Translations under genes and position numbers: made by a program
Shown here: one piece after another, positions 29,825 through 39,826 of the stretch
Layout of the letters: each line of letters starts with the position of its first letter
How positions within the stretch are numbered: the stretch's first letter is position 1
From: Geobacter sp.
Lineage (GTDB): Bacteria; Desulfobacterota; Desulfuromonadia; Geobacterales; Geobacteraceae
NCBI GenBank assembly: GCA_003574885.1
Contig: PJFC01000001.1
Span: 124,001-188,000, forward strand
Length of the DNA: 64,000 nt
Direction: 5' to 3'
The notes under the pieces: model-generated
What the model was told of the DNA's origin: nothing
The model's database searches: none
The model's input: only the letters and a program-made list of their open reading frames with translations

Positions 29825-30085
29825 CAGCAATTTTCCAATTTCAATCCTTCACAATCCTTCCTTCCAGTTCGGCATCGCCCCGGATAGCCCCAAATAGCAT
29901 CCGCCACAATTTTTTCTTCGGGTTCCGCGTGCCGTTTCCCGAGGGGCATGCAGTTGGGGCAATGCCGAGAATATACGCAAATGCTGAGAGCCTATAAATT
30001 AGAATCTTCATGTAAATTGACGGCGATTTTGACTTTAGAGCATGAGGGAAGGAGCACGCAGAGGAGCAGGGTTCGAGGCTTGCCG

Positions 30086-31276
30086 TTATCCCTGGCAGTT
30101 CCGGAGATCCCGGCACCGTTCAAGAGCACCTGCCATGCGGGCCAGGGCTTCAGTGAGGAGTGCCCGGGGGCAGCCGAAATTGAGCCGGACAAACCCCGGC
30201 AGGCCGAAGTAGGCCCCGTCGGAAAGCCCCACCCCCGCCTCCTCGAAAAAACGGACCGGCTGGGGGAAACCGGGCTGCCGGGCATCGATCCAGGCGAGGT
30301 AGGTCGCTTCGACGTGAGTCATGGCGAGTCCCGGCATCCTCCCGATCTCCGCCGCTACCAGGTCCCGGTTCCCCCGCAGGTAGGCGACAAGCTCCCGCCG
30401 CCACGCTTCCCCATGCCGGTAGGCCGCCTGGGCGGCGGTGTATCCGAGCAGGTTCACATGGGGGACGATCCCGGCCATGGTCCGCTTGAACAAGGCGCGC
30501 AGACCGTCATCGGCGATGACGGCGAAGGAACAGCCGAGACCAGGGATGTTGTAGGTCTTGCTCGGTGCGTGAAGGGTTATTGTCCGGCGGGCTACAGCCT
30601 GTGACAGGGCAGCCAGGGGAATGTGGTGCACCCCTTCGTCCAGAATGAGGCCGGCATGGATCTCGTCGGAGCAGATGATGAGATCGTGCCGCTCCGCAAA
30701 CTCGGCAACCTTTTCCAGCTCCTCCCGGGTCCAGGCCCGGCCGACCGGGTTGTGGGGATTACAGAGGAGGAAAAGCCGGCTGCGGGGGGTGACCGCCCGC
30801 TCCAGTTCCTCCATATCCATCAGCCAGCGCCCGCCCGAGAGCCAGAGGGGAACCGTGACGGCGGTGCGCCCGGAGAGGCGGGGAGCCGACAGGAAGGGTG
30901 GGTAGACCGGGGTAAAGGTGAGCACCTCATCGTCATGGTAGCCAACGGAGCGGCAGGCAACATTCAGACCGGTCACCAGGCCAGGAAGCCAGACGATCCA
31001 GGCCGGATCCAGGTTCCACGAGTAGTCGCGAGCCAGGGAGGAGATGACCGTCTCAACCAGTTCCCGGGGCGGGGAGGTATAGCCGAAAACCCCGTGGTCG
31101 ACCCGTGCGTGGAGTACGTCGATGACCGCGGGAGGGGAACGGAAATCCATGTCCGCGACCCAGAGGGGGATGACGTCCCGCCCTGCGTACCGGTCCCATT
31201 TCTCGCTGGCGGTGCCGGTCCGGTCCACGACGGTGTCGAAATCGTACCGTTTATCCCCCTTCACACCAGCTCCCAT
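30086..31276 (-). CDS. MalY/PatB-type PLP-dependent C-S lyase; candidate ovothiol sulfoxide lyase OvoB
   Basis: YDFDTVVDRTGTASEKWDRYAGRDVIPLWVADMDFRSPPAVIDVL...LCNPHNPVGRAWTREEL; overlaps the ovoA-like gene by 16 bp, same strand. Confidence 0.85.
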   Translation of the reverse strand: MGAGVKGDKRYDFDTVVDRTGTASEKWDRYAGRDVIPLWVADMDFRSPPAVIDVLHARVDHGVFGYTSPPRELVETVISSLARDYSWNLDPAWIVWLPGLVTGLNVACRSVGYHDDEVLTFTPVYPPFLSAPRLSGRTAVTVPLWLSGGRWLMDMEELERAVTPRSRLFLLCNPHNPVGRAWTREELEKVAEFAERHDLIICSDEIHAGLILDEGVHHIPLAALSQAVARRTITLHAPSKTYNIPGLGCSFAVIADDGLRALFKRTMAGIVPHVNLLGYTAAQAAYRHGEAWRRELVAYLRGNRDLVAAEIGRMPGLAMTHVEATYLAWIDARQPGFPQPVRFFEEAGVGLSDGAYFGLPGFVRLNFGCPRALLTEALARMAGALERCRDLRNCQG

Positions 31277-33369
31277 GCCGTCAGTTCGGCGATGGTGTGC
31301 TGGAATTTCCGCCGGGTCTCACGGATCGCGAAGGGGATGTCCCGCGGCGCCCCCAGCATCCGGAAGCGGGGTGCCAGAGCCTCCTTCAGCCCGTCCAGGG
31401 TCCAGACCGGCTCGCCTGCATCCCGGTACCCCCCCAGCCACTCCTCTTTTTTCGTGAACTCTTCCAGCCAAGTGTAGGGTGAGGTTATCACCAGCAGCCC
31501 GCCGGGATTCATCCGCTCGTGGATGGTAGAGAGAAAGAGGCGCGGCGCGTAGAGCCGGTCGATCAGGTTGGCGGCCAGCACCAGGTCATAGCCGGTAAAC
31601 TTGTCCGGCAGGTTGCAGGCGTCCGCCTGGAAAAACGCCACCCGGTCCCGGACTTCCGCCAGCCCCAGTTCGGCCAGCCCGATTTCGTGGAAGGAGACGA
31701 TCTCCCCCTCCTCGGGGAGGGCAAAACGGAGGTACCCCTCCTCCTGCATCCGGGCAGCAAGGCGGAAGAAGCGGGTGGAGAAGTCGAGCCCGGTGACCCG
31801 TTCGAAGCCCCCCTTCGCCAGCTCGAATGAGGCCCGCCCCACGGCGCATCCCAGGTCGAGAGCTGCGCCTTTCGTGCGCCCTTCCATAAGTTCCAGGCAT
31901 ATCCGGGCACAGGTAACCGTGAAATTGGCCACGTCGAAATGGGCCGGACCGTAGTGGGCATCGCAGTACTGGGCGGCCAGGGTGTCGGTCTCGTACTGGT
32001 CCTGGTGGATGACCACCGGTGCGGCGCTCTCCACGTAACGGAAACCGGCATGCTGGAAGAAATGGCGCCGGAAGGCATAGCGGGAGTCGCGGGTCGCCTC
32101 GTTGCCGGTGGATATCCAGGAGCCCCCCTTGATCAGGTTGTGGCGGGTGTCGAAGGTGGGGGTGGAGAAATCGTCATACCAGGGGTGGATCTTGAACCCG
32201 TGGAAAGGATAGATGGGGGTCTCGGTCCACTGCCAGACATTCCCGAGGACATCGTAGAATGGGCCGAAGGGGAAGCGGTCCACCGGGCAGGAGGAGCTCC
32301 AGAACTCCAGGTTGATGTTGCCGGGCGCCTTGTCCCAATACGGCTGGTCGGGGATGGCACAGACGTCCCGCAGCCGGTTCCACTCGTCCTCGGTGGGAAG
32401 GCGGACCGGCCGGCCGCTCAGTTCGGCTTTCCAGTTGCAGAAGGCCTTCGCCTCAAGATAGTTCACCTCCGCCGGCCAGTTCCAGGGAAGGGGAATGACC
32501 GAGGCCATGGTGCGCAGCTTCCAGCCGTCACCGTTCCCGATCCAGAAGAGCGGATGCTCTGCCTGTTTGAACTCCCGCCAGTTCCACCCCTCCTCAGTCC
32601 ACCATCGCTGTTCGCGGTAGCCGCCAGCCTCGATGAACGCCAGGAACTCACGGTTGGATACCAGGTAGCGGGAAGCGGTGAAACCATCCACCTCCACCTC
32701 GTGCCGGCCATATTCGTTGTCCCAGCCGTAGAGTGGATGGTCCTCCGGTTTCCCCAGGACAACTTTCCCCCCTGCCACCGGCAGCAGTTCATTGGCCGGC
32801 GGATCACCCGATTCGCCGCAAATGTCCCAGAAGGGGAGCTGCACTACCTGATCGAGGGGAAGCTGGCGGATCAGCACCGATGAAGTCTCCAGGTGGATAC
32901 GCTCGTGCTCGATCCCCATCATGATTCCCCAGAAGGGGTCCTCCCAGGTGATGGGAAGCGTGAGGGGAAGAGTACGGATCAGGCCGTCCACCAGCTCGCG
33001 GGCCTTGTCCCGGTACTCCTTCACCGCCTGGCGGGTCGGCCAGTCGTAGTGGGTGGCGTCCAGGTCATCCCAGGACATTTCGTCCACCCCCACGGCGAAC
33101 ATTGATTCGAAGCGGGGGTTGATCCGGGTGTCGATCACCCGGGCAATGGTCAGCTTGTTGATGAAGAAGGTTGCGGTGTGGCCGAAATAGAAGATGAGCG
33201 GATGCCGGAGCCGGTCGGCCCGCAGGTAGAAGGTGTCGTCATACTTCAGGGTTTCATAGAGCTTCTCGTCGATGTCGAAGGTGCGGTGGAAATACTCCAG
33301 TATCTCCATCCGCTTCAGTTCAGGGTCCCCTTCATTCAGGACGGTGGTACGGGTTTTCTTCAGGTCCAT
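31261..33369 (-). CDS. ovoA: 5-histidylcysteine sulfoxide synthase with C-terminal methyltransferase (OvoA-like)
   Basis: N-terminal DinB-like region with HERIHLE (Hx3HxE iron motif), FGE-sulfatase domain (GYREQRWWTEEGWNWRE, RLPTEDEWNRL, GNVWQWTETP, RHNLIKGGSW), C-terminal methyltransferase (ALDLGCAVGRASFEL); start 33369. Confidence 0.88.
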   Translation of the reverse strand: MDLKKTRTTVLNEGDPELKRMEILEYFHRTFDIDEKLYETLKYDDTFYLRADRLRHPLIFYFGHTATFFINKLTIARVIDTRINPRFESMFAVGVDEMSWDDLDATHYDWPTRQAVKEYRDKARELVDGLIRTLPLTLPITWEDPFWGIMMGIEHERIHLETSSVLIRQLPLDQVVQLPFWDICGESGDPPANELLPVAGGKVVLGKPEDHPLYGWDNEYGRHEVEVDGFTASRYLVSNREFLAFIEAGGYREQRWWTEEGWNWREFKQAEHPLFWIGNGDGWKLRTMASVIPLPWNWPAEVNYLEAKAFCNWKAELSGRPVRLPTEDEWNRLRDVCAIPDQPYWDKAPGNINLEFWSSSCPVDRFPFGPFYDVLGNVWQWTETPIYPFHGFKIHPWYDDFSTPTFDTRHNLIKGGSWISTGNEATRDSRYAFRRHFFQHAGFRYVESAAPVVIHQDQYETDTLAAQYCDAHYGPAHFDVANFTVTCARICLELMEGRTKGAALDLGCAVGRASFELAKGGFERVTGLDFSTRFFRLAARMQEEGYLRFALPEEGEIVSFHEIGLAELGLAEVRDRVAFFQADACNLPDKFTGYDLVLAANLIDRLYAPRLFLSTIHERMNPGGLLVITSPYTWLEEFTKKEEWLGGYRDAGEPVWTLDGLKEALAPRFRMLGAPRDIPFAIRETRRKFQHTIAELTAWELV

Positions 33370-33618
33370 GGCTTCACTCTCCGTGTCATTGGCAATGCGG
33401 CGCATAGAAGTGCCTTCTGAAGTATACCACGGAGACCGGACTTCTTCCTCTATGGGAGCAAAGCCATATCTTTCAGGATATCCGTCAGTTTCTTCACGTC
33501 AGGAGCCCTCATCTGCAACCCTTCCGACGGCCATCCCCCCCTGTTTTTCCTTGCCTCACTTCCGGTTCCCCTATAGGATTGTCGACACCCTATCCAATAG
33601 TCCAAGGAAGCCCCGTCC

Positions 33619-34776
33619 ATGTTCGAACCGCACCAGAAACCTATGTTCCGCTTCCTGGCCGTCCTCACCGCCGCCTCCATGGTCGGCCTGCAGGGATATT
33701 CCATCCTTATCAATAACTTCGCCGTGGAAATGGTACATCTGGAGGGGAAGCACATCGGCATCATCCAGTCGGTGCGGGAGATCCCGGGTTTTCTGGCCCT
33801 GACCGCCGTTTATGTGATGATGATGGTCCGCGAACACCGCCTGTCGGCCTTCTCCATCGTTCTGCTCGGCATTGGCGTCGGCATGACCGGCTTCTTTCCC
33901 TCCTTCTCCGGCATCGCACTCACCTGCCTCGTCATGAGCTTCGGTTTCCATTATTATGAAACCACCAACCAGTCCCTGACCCTCCAGTACTTCTCCACCC
34001 ACCTCTCCCCCCTGGTGATGGGAAAGCTGCGGAGCCTAGCGGCCATCTCCAGCATCGTCGCGGCCGGCGCCATCTGGGTCATGGGGGGATTCCTGGACTA
34101 CCGGGGGATGTTCCTGGCACTGGGAGGAGTGGTCTTTTGCCTGGGTATCTGGGCACTCTTCCAGGACCCGACCCACGAGAGCATCCCCCCCCAGCGGTTG
34201 AGGATGTTTCTGAAACGGCGCTACTGGCTCTACTACGCCCTCACCTTCATGTCAGGCGCCCGGCGCCAGATATTCATGGTCTTCTCCATATTCCTCCTGG
34301 TGAAACTCTTCCACTTCTCGGTGCGGGAGATGACCATCCTCTTCATCATCAACAACGCCGTCAACTGGTTCGTCAACCCCCTCATCGGCCGCGCCATTAA
34401 CGCCTTCGGCGAACGGCTCCTCTGCTCCATCGAGTACATCGGCGTCGTGGCGATTTTTCTCACTTACGCCTATGCATCGTCCAAGGGAACAGTAGCCGCC
34501 ATGTACATCATCGACTCCATCCTCTTCAACTTCGCCGTGGCCATCCGGACCTATTTCCAGAAGATTGCCGATCGCGAGGACATCGCCCCCACCTCGGCCG
34601 TCGGCTTCACCATCAACCACATCGCCGCCGTTTTCCTCCCTGCCCTGGGGGGGTACCTCTGGATGATCGACTACCGGATCCCCTTTATCAGCGGCGCAGC
34701 CCTGGGTGTGGTCTCCCTGGTCCTGGCCCAGTTCATCCGGCTCCCGGCCAGGACCGGGCAGGCCGCCGCTCACTGA
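33619..34776 (+). CDS. MFS transporter
   Basis: 385 aa, about 12 hydrophobic segments. Confidence 0.8.
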   Translation: MFEPHQKPMFRFLAVLTAASMVGLQGYSILINNFAVEMVHLEGKHIGIIQSVREIPGFLALTAVYVMMMVREHRLSAFSIVLLGIGVGMTGFFPSFSGIALTCLVMSFGFHYYETTNQSLTLQYFSTHLSPLVMGKLRSLAAISSIVAAGAIWVMGGFLDYRGMFLALGGVVFCLGIWALFQDPTHESIPPQRLRMFLKRRYWLYYALTFMSGARRQIFMVFSIFLLVKLFHFSVREMTILFIINNAVNWFVNPLIGRAINAFGERLLCSIEYIGVVAIFLTYAYASSKGTVAAMYIIDSILFNFAVAIRTYFQKIADREDIAPTSAVGFTINHIAAVFLPALGGYLWMIDYRIPFISGAALGVVSLVLAQFIRLPARTGQAAAH

Positions 34777-34874
34777 CCGGCTTCCCGTAGCAGTTTTTCA
34801 CCGAACTGCTGGGGTATGGCGAGGTTTGTGGTATCTTTTACCTGGATGCCAACTCATCTTCTCAGGAGCCCCCC

Positions 34875-36668
34875 GTGTCATCGCTCCCCCATCATAACCA
34901 CGCAGCCGGATCGTGCCGTGTTCGTCGCGGCATGAGGGCGCTTTTCCTTTTCCTGGCGCTCCTGCTCGTCCCCTTCCATGCCGGTTCCGTTGTCGCCGAG
35001 ACGCTTTCGTCCCATCCGAACAATGTGATCGTCGTGGGGGGAGACCGGGATTACCCCCCCTACGAGTTCATCGACCGGGACGGCAATCCGTCCGGCTACA
35101 ACGTGGAACTCACCAAGGCCATCGCCAACGTGATGGGGATGAAGGTCGAGTTCCGCCTCGGCGGCTGGTCGGAGATGCGCACCGCCCTGCAGAACGGCAC
35201 GGTCGACGTGCTTCAGGGTATCTCCTATTCGGATGAGCGGGTGAACGAAGTCGACTTTTCCCTCCCCCATACCATCGTCAACCACGCGATCTTCGCCCGC
35301 CGTGATTCTCCCATGATCAACTCCCTCAAGGAAGTCGAGGGGAAGAGCGTGGCAGTCCATCGGGGGGGGATCATGCACGATCTCCTGGCCAGGAAGGGCT
35401 TTGCCGGGAAACTGGTCCTGACCGACACCCCCGCCGACGCCCTGCGCCTCCTTGCCGCGGGGAAATGCGACTACGCCATCGTGGCCATCGTCCCGGGGAT
35501 GTATCTCATCCGTGAACTGAAGCTGACCAACCTGCTGCCGGTGGTGCGTAACGTGGCCACCTACCGTTACTGCTACGCGGTGAAGAAGGGGAACAAGGAG
35601 CTCCTCTCCCGCTTCGACGAGGGGCTGGCCATCCTCAAGCAGACCGGGCAGCACCAGGCGATCTACGAAAAGTGGCTGGGGGTGCTGGAACCGGAGCGGG
35701 TAGACTGGCGGACCATCGTCAAGTACGGGGCGGTGGTGGTGATTCCCCTGGTCCTGCTGCTCGGTGGTTTTGCCCTCTGGTCCCGGACCCTGCACCAGCA
35801 GGTGGCCCTGCGCACCGCCGACCTGACGCGGGAGATCTCCGAGCGCCGGCATGCCGAGGAGGAACTGCTCCTCAACCAGCAACAGCTGGTCCAGGCCGAC
35901 AAGATGGCGGCCTTGGGGGTCCTGGTCTCCGGCGTGGCCCACGAGATCAACAACCCCACCGGTCTCATCCTGCTGGATATCCCGATCCTGAAGCGGGCCC
36001 ACCGGGACACGGCCCCCATCCTGGAAGAACACTTCCGGGAACGGGGGGATTTCCCCATCGGCGGGGTCCCCTATACGGAGATGCGGGACGAGATTCCACG
36101 GATACATGACGAAATGCTGGAGGGAGCCCACCGGATCAAGCGTATCGTCAACGACCTGAAGGATTTTGCCCGGCGGGACGACACGGGGGACAAGGGGGCC
36201 ATGGACTTCGCCGCCGTCGTGAAGACGGCGATACGCCTGGTCGATCCGACCATCCGCAAGGCGACGAACAGCTTCACCGCTGCCTGCGAGGAAGAACTTC
36301 CCCAGGTCTGGGGGAACGCCCAGCGGATCGAGCAGGTAGTAGTCAACCTGCTCCTCAATGCTTGCCAGGCCCTTCCCGACACGGCTCGGAAGATTGCACT
36401 CGACATTCGCCACGACCGGGAGCAGGGGCAGGTCGTCCTGCAAGTCCGTGATGAAGGGGTCGGCATCGATCCCGAGCACCTCTCCCGGCTGACCGACCCC
36501 TTTTTCACCACGAAAAGGGACAGCGGCGGAACCGGTCTCGGCCTGTCGGTTTCCGCCGGTATCGTCAAGGAGCATGGCGGAACCCTCACCTTCGAATCGG
36601 AAGTCGGCAAGGGGACTACCGTGACGCTGATGCTGCCCACGGCCGGGAATGATCAATCCGACACCTGA
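34875..36668 (+). CDS. Sensor histidine kinase with periplasmic SBP_bac_3 domain
   Basis: GGDRDYPPYEFIDRDGNPSGYNVELTKAIANVMGMKVEFRLGGWSEM...; TM; DKMAALGVLVSGVAHEINNPTG H-box; DEGVGIDPEHL and GGTGLGLSV boxes. Confidence 0.92.
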   Translation: MSSLPHHNHAAGSCRVRRGMRALFLFLALLLVPFHAGSVVAETLSSHPNNVIVVGGDRDYPPYEFIDRDGNPSGYNVELTKAIANVMGMKVEFRLGGWSEMRTALQNGTVDVLQGISYSDERVNEVDFSLPHTIVNHAIFARRDSPMINSLKEVEGKSVAVHRGGIMHDLLARKGFAGKLVLTDTPADALRLLAAGKCDYAIVAIVPGMYLIRELKLTNLLPVVRNVATYRYCYAVKKGNKELLSRFDEGLAILKQTGQHQAIYEKWLGVLEPERVDWRTIVKYGAVVVIPLVLLLGGFALWSRTLHQQVALRTADLTREISERRHAEEELLLNQQQLVQADKMAALGVLVSGVAHEINNPTGLILLDIPILKRAHRDTAPILEEHFRERGDFPIGGVPYTEMRDEIPRIHDEMLEGAHRIKRIVNDLKDFARRDDTGDKGAMDFAAVVKTAIRLVDPTIRKATNSFTAACEEELPQVWGNAQRIEQVVVNLLLNACQALPDTARKIALDIRHDREQGQVVLQVRDEGVGIDPEHLSRLTDPFFTTKRDSGGTGLGLSVSAGIVKEHGGTLTFESEVGKGTTVTLMLPTAGNDQSDT

Positions 36669-36697
36669 CCACCCTCGGTACCAGAGAGGAATACTCC

Positions 36698-38113
36698 ATG
36701 AGTGAATCGCCTTACCCCAGCTACAGGATTCTCCTCGTCGACGACGAGCCGGCATGGCTCAAGTCGCTTTCGCTCACCCTCAGGAGCTGCGCGGGTCTGA
36801 CCAACATCGTCACCTGCCAGGAGAGCCGAGAGGTCATGAGCATCCTGGACCGGGGAGGAATCGGGCTGGTGCTCCTCGATCTCACCATGCCCCACCTGTC
36901 GGGAGAAGAGCTCCTCCGGCAGATCGGCGAGCGCCACCCCGAGATAACAACCATCGTGGTGAGCGGCCTCAATCAGCTGGAGACCGCTGTTCGCTGCATG
37001 CGGCTTGGCGCTTACGATTACTTCATCAAGACCGACGAGGAGGACCGGATTGTCGGAGGGGTGCTCAGGGCGGTGCGGATGGTGGAGATACAGCACGAGT
37101 TCCAGGAGATGTCCAGCCGGCTCGTCTCCGGTGAGCTCCGCCGCCCCGAGGCGTTTTCTGCCATCGTCACCGGGGACCGGGGAATGCTGGCCGTTTTCTC
37201 CTACATTGAAGCGGTGGCGACGAGCCCCCAACCGCTCCTCATCACCGGTGAGAGCGGCGTCGGCAAGGAGCTCATCGCCCATGCCGCCCATACCCTGAGC
37301 AGCTGCCGGGGCAAGCTGGTTGCGGTCAACGTGGCAGGGCTCGACGACACCATCTTTGCCGATACCCTCTTCGGCCACGTGCGGGGGGCCTACACGGGGG
37401 CGGAGACGGTCCGCCGCGGGATGGTGGAAGAGGCGGCCGACGGCACCCTGTTCCTCGACGAGATCGGCGACCTGAGCATCCCCTCCCAGGTGAAACTCCT
37501 CCGCCTGCTCCAGGAGGGAGAGTATTTCCCCCTCGGTACCGACCAGCCCAAACGAATCAAGGCGCGGGTCATCGTCGCCACCCACCGGAACCTGTCCGCC
37601 AAAGAGGCGGCGGGAGAGTTCCGCCGGGACCTCTACTACCGGCTCCGCACTCACAAGGTTCATGTTCCGCCGCTCCGGGAACGGAAGAGTGATATCCCGC
37701 TCCTCCTCAACCATTTCCTCGCCGAGGCGGCCCGCACCCTCGGGAAGAAAAAACCGAGCCCCCCCAAGGGGCTGGCCCAGTTCCTCGCAACCTACCGCTT
37801 TCCCGGCAACGTGCGCGAACTGAAGGCCATGGTCTACGACGCCGTCAGCGTCCATCGCGACGGGCTGCTCTCCATGGACTCCTTCGCCGCCGCCGTGGAG
37901 CAGGGACGGACGGAGGGGGGACCTGCCGCGGCTGCGCCCTCCCGGCAGAATCCCTTCGCCGGCTTTGCCGAACTTCCCACCTTCAGTGAAGCAGCAGGCT
38001 TCCTAGTGATGGAAGCCATGGAACGGGCTAGCGGAAACCAGACCCTGGCGGCGCGACTCCTCGGCATATCCCAGCCGGCACTCAACAAGCGGCTCAAGAT
38101 GATGCGGGGTTGA
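36698..38113 (+). CDS. Sigma-54-dependent response regulator (NtrC family)
   Basis: Receiver domain; AAA+ ITGESGVGKELIAHAAH, LFGHVRGAYTGA; C-terminal HTH TLAARLLGISQPALNKRL. Confidence 0.95.
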   Translation: MSESPYPSYRILLVDDEPAWLKSLSLTLRSCAGLTNIVTCQESREVMSILDRGGIGLVLLDLTMPHLSGEELLRQIGERHPEITTIVVSGLNQLETAVRCMRLGAYDYFIKTDEEDRIVGGVLRAVRMVEIQHEFQEMSSRLVSGELRRPEAFSAIVTGDRGMLAVFSYIEAVATSPQPLLITGESGVGKELIAHAAHTLSSCRGKLVAVNVAGLDDTIFADTLFGHVRGAYTGAETVRRGMVEEAADGTLFLDEIGDLSIPSQVKLLRLLQEGEYFPLGTDQPKRIKARVIVATHRNLSAKEAAGEFRRDLYYRLRTHKVHVPPLRERKSDIPLLLNHFLAEAARTLGKKKPSPPKGLAQFLATYRFPGNVRELKAMVYDAVSVHRDGLLSMDSFAAAVEQGRTEGGPAAAAPSRQNPFAGFAELPTFSEAAGFLVMEAMERASGNQTLAARLLGISQPALNKRLKMMRG

Positions 38114-38117
38114 CCAC

Positions 38118-38226
38118 GTATAACCCGAGGTTATACCCATAACCGTTTGTTATAAACTGGCTTAACAGTTTGACATCATTACGATTTAACACATCGCTCC
38201 CCCGCCGGTATAACCTGCGGTTATGC
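38118..38226. promoter_or_regulatory. Three palindromic candidate regulator-binding sites (ATAAC-N5-GTTAT)
   Basis: 38118 GTATAACC-CGA-GGTTATAC; 38139 ATAAC-CGTTT-GTTAT; 38208 GTATAACC-TGC-GGTTATGC. Confidence 0.75.
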
Positions 38227-38301
38227 CGGTTTCCCCGCCACAAAACCTGCCCACGACCAAATAGCGCAGTACTTTCAGCATGTTGCAAATAAATTCCTTT
38301 C

Positions 38302-38317
38302 TGGCATTGTCCATGCT
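38302..38317 (+). promoter_or_regulatory. Sigma-54 promoter -24/-12
   Basis: TGGCATTGTCCATGCT, GG-N10-GC spacing, matches TGGCAC-N5-TTGCW except two positions. Confidence 0.75.
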
Positions 38318-38386
38318 CTTACCTCTGCAGAAAGAGACGGGCGACCAACTGACCCGTCCAGCTCATGGTAAGAATGGAGGTTCGTC

Positions 38387-39715
38387 ATGGCAATGTTCTG
38401 GATCCAATTTGTGCTCGTCCTCGGTGCCATCCTCATCGGTATCAGACGGGGCGGGGTGGCCCTCGGTCTCATCGGCGGGCTCGGTGTAGCGCTGCTCACG
38501 CTCGGGTTCCGCAGCTCTCCTGCCGAGCCGCCGATCAGCGTCATGCTCATCATCCTGGCGGTGGTTACCGCTGCGGCGACGCTACAGGTTGCCGGCGGCC
38601 TCGACTACCTGGTGCAGCTCACCGAAAAGCTGCTGCGCGCTCATCCCAAGTACGTGACCATCCTCGCCCCGCTCAGCACGTTTTTCCTGACAGTTTGCGT
38701 CGGTACCGGCCACGCGGTGTACGCGCTGCTGCCGGTCATTGCCGATGTCGCCATCAAGACCGGTACCCGGCCGGAACGGCCCATGGCGATCGCCAGCGTC
38801 GCCTCCCAGATGGGGATCACCGCCAGCCCGGTGGCCGCGGCTGTCACCTTCTTTCTCGGTTTTGCCGCCAAAACCGGTCATCCCGTCACCCTCATCGATA
38901 TCATCTCCGTAACCATGCCGGCAGGGATTGTCGGTGTCGTGGCTGCCTCGGCCTGGAGCTTCAACCGAGGCAAGGATCTGGACAAGGACTTCGAGTACCA
39001 GGGACGTCTGCAGGACCCGGAGTTCCACAAATCGATCAACACCAACGTCACCACCCTCGACAAAAAAATCACCACCACAGCCAAGGTGTCGGTGGCACTT
39101 TTTTTCACCGGCGTGGCCACCATTATCCTCTTCGCCGTCTGGCCAAACCTGCTCCCCCTTGGCGCCGACAAGAAGCCGGTGCCGATGACCACGGTCGTCC
39201 AGTTCGTCATGCTCGCCTATGGCGCCTTCATCATGTTCGCCGGCAATGTCAAAGCTAAGGAGATCGCCAATTCGAGCGTCTTCATCGCCGGCATGACCGC
39301 CGTCGTCTCCATCTTCGGCATCGCCTGGATGAGCGACACCTTCATCACCGCCAACAAGAAGTTCCTGGTTGACAACATCGGGATCATGGTGAAGATGGCG
39401 CCCTGGACCTTTGCCATCGCCACCTTCTGCATCTCCGCCTTCGTCAAGAGCCAGGCCGCCACGCTGGCCATAACCCTGCCGCTCGGGCTGGCACTCGGGC
39501 TGCCGGTGACGCTCCTGCTCGGGCTCGTCCCCGCCAGCTACGCGTACTTCTTCTTCGCCTTCTATCCGAGCGACCTGGCGGCCATCAACTTCGACCGCAC
39601 CGGCACCACCCGGATCGGCAAATACCTCCTCAACCACAGCTTCATGATCCCTGGCCTCATCGGCGTCGGCGTCTCCACCGTGGTGGCGTACTTCATCGCA
39701 AGCGCCATCCTGTAA
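38387..39715 (+). CDS. Anaerobic C4-dicarboxylate transporter, DcuA/DcuB family
   Basis: GGLDYLVQLTEKLLRAHPKYVTILAPLSTFFLTVCVGTGHAVYALLPVIADVAIKTGTRPERPMAIASVASQMGITASPVAAAV. Confidence 0.92.
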   Translation: MAMFWIQFVLVLGAILIGIRRGGVALGLIGGLGVALLTLGFRSSPAEPPISVMLIILAVVTAAATLQVAGGLDYLVQLTEKLLRAHPKYVTILAPLSTFFLTVCVGTGHAVYALLPVIADVAIKTGTRPERPMAIASVASQMGITASPVAAAVTFFLGFAAKTGHPVTLIDIISVTMPAGIVGVVAASAWSFNRGKDLDKDFEYQGRLQDPEFHKSINTNVTTLDKKITTTAKVSVALFFTGVATIILFAVWPNLLPLGADKKPVPMTTVVQFVMLAYGAFIMFAGNVKAKEIANSSVFIAGMTAVVSIFGIAWMSDTFITANKKFLVDNIGIMVKMAPWTFAIATFCISAFVKSQAATLAITLPLGLALGLPVTLLLGLVPASYAYFFFAFYPSDLAAINFDRTGTTRIGKYLLNHSFMIPGLIGVGVSTVVAYFIASAIL

Positions 39716-39740
39716 CGGCAAAGCGTCAGGCCGTCTGCAC

Positions 39741-39782
39741 AAAAAAAAGCTGGGATGCCTCAAGGCACCCCAGCTTTTTTTA
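39741..39782. terminator. Bidirectional Rho-independent terminator
   Basis: AAAAAAAAGCTGGGaTGCCTcaAGGCAcCCCAGCTTTTTTT. Confidence 0.85.
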
Positions 39783-39826
39783 CGTCTCTCCCCCAGCTTC
39801 TCCGGGTCACCGACCTTCCTGTTCCC

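Noticed and set aside
29841-30116. 91-aa minus-strand ORF downstream of the palindrome cluster
   Set aside because: No RBS at any ATG and no recognisable domain; may be non-coding.
34878-36755. 625-aa minus-strand ORF
   Set aside because: Antisense to the sensor kinase gene; low-complexity composition and no recognisable domain.
36653-37855. 400-aa minus-strand ORF
   Set aside because: Antisense shadow of the sigma-54 regulator gene.
38582-39763. 393-aa minus-strand ORF
   Set aside because: Antisense to the Dcu transporter gene; Asp/Gly/His-rich.
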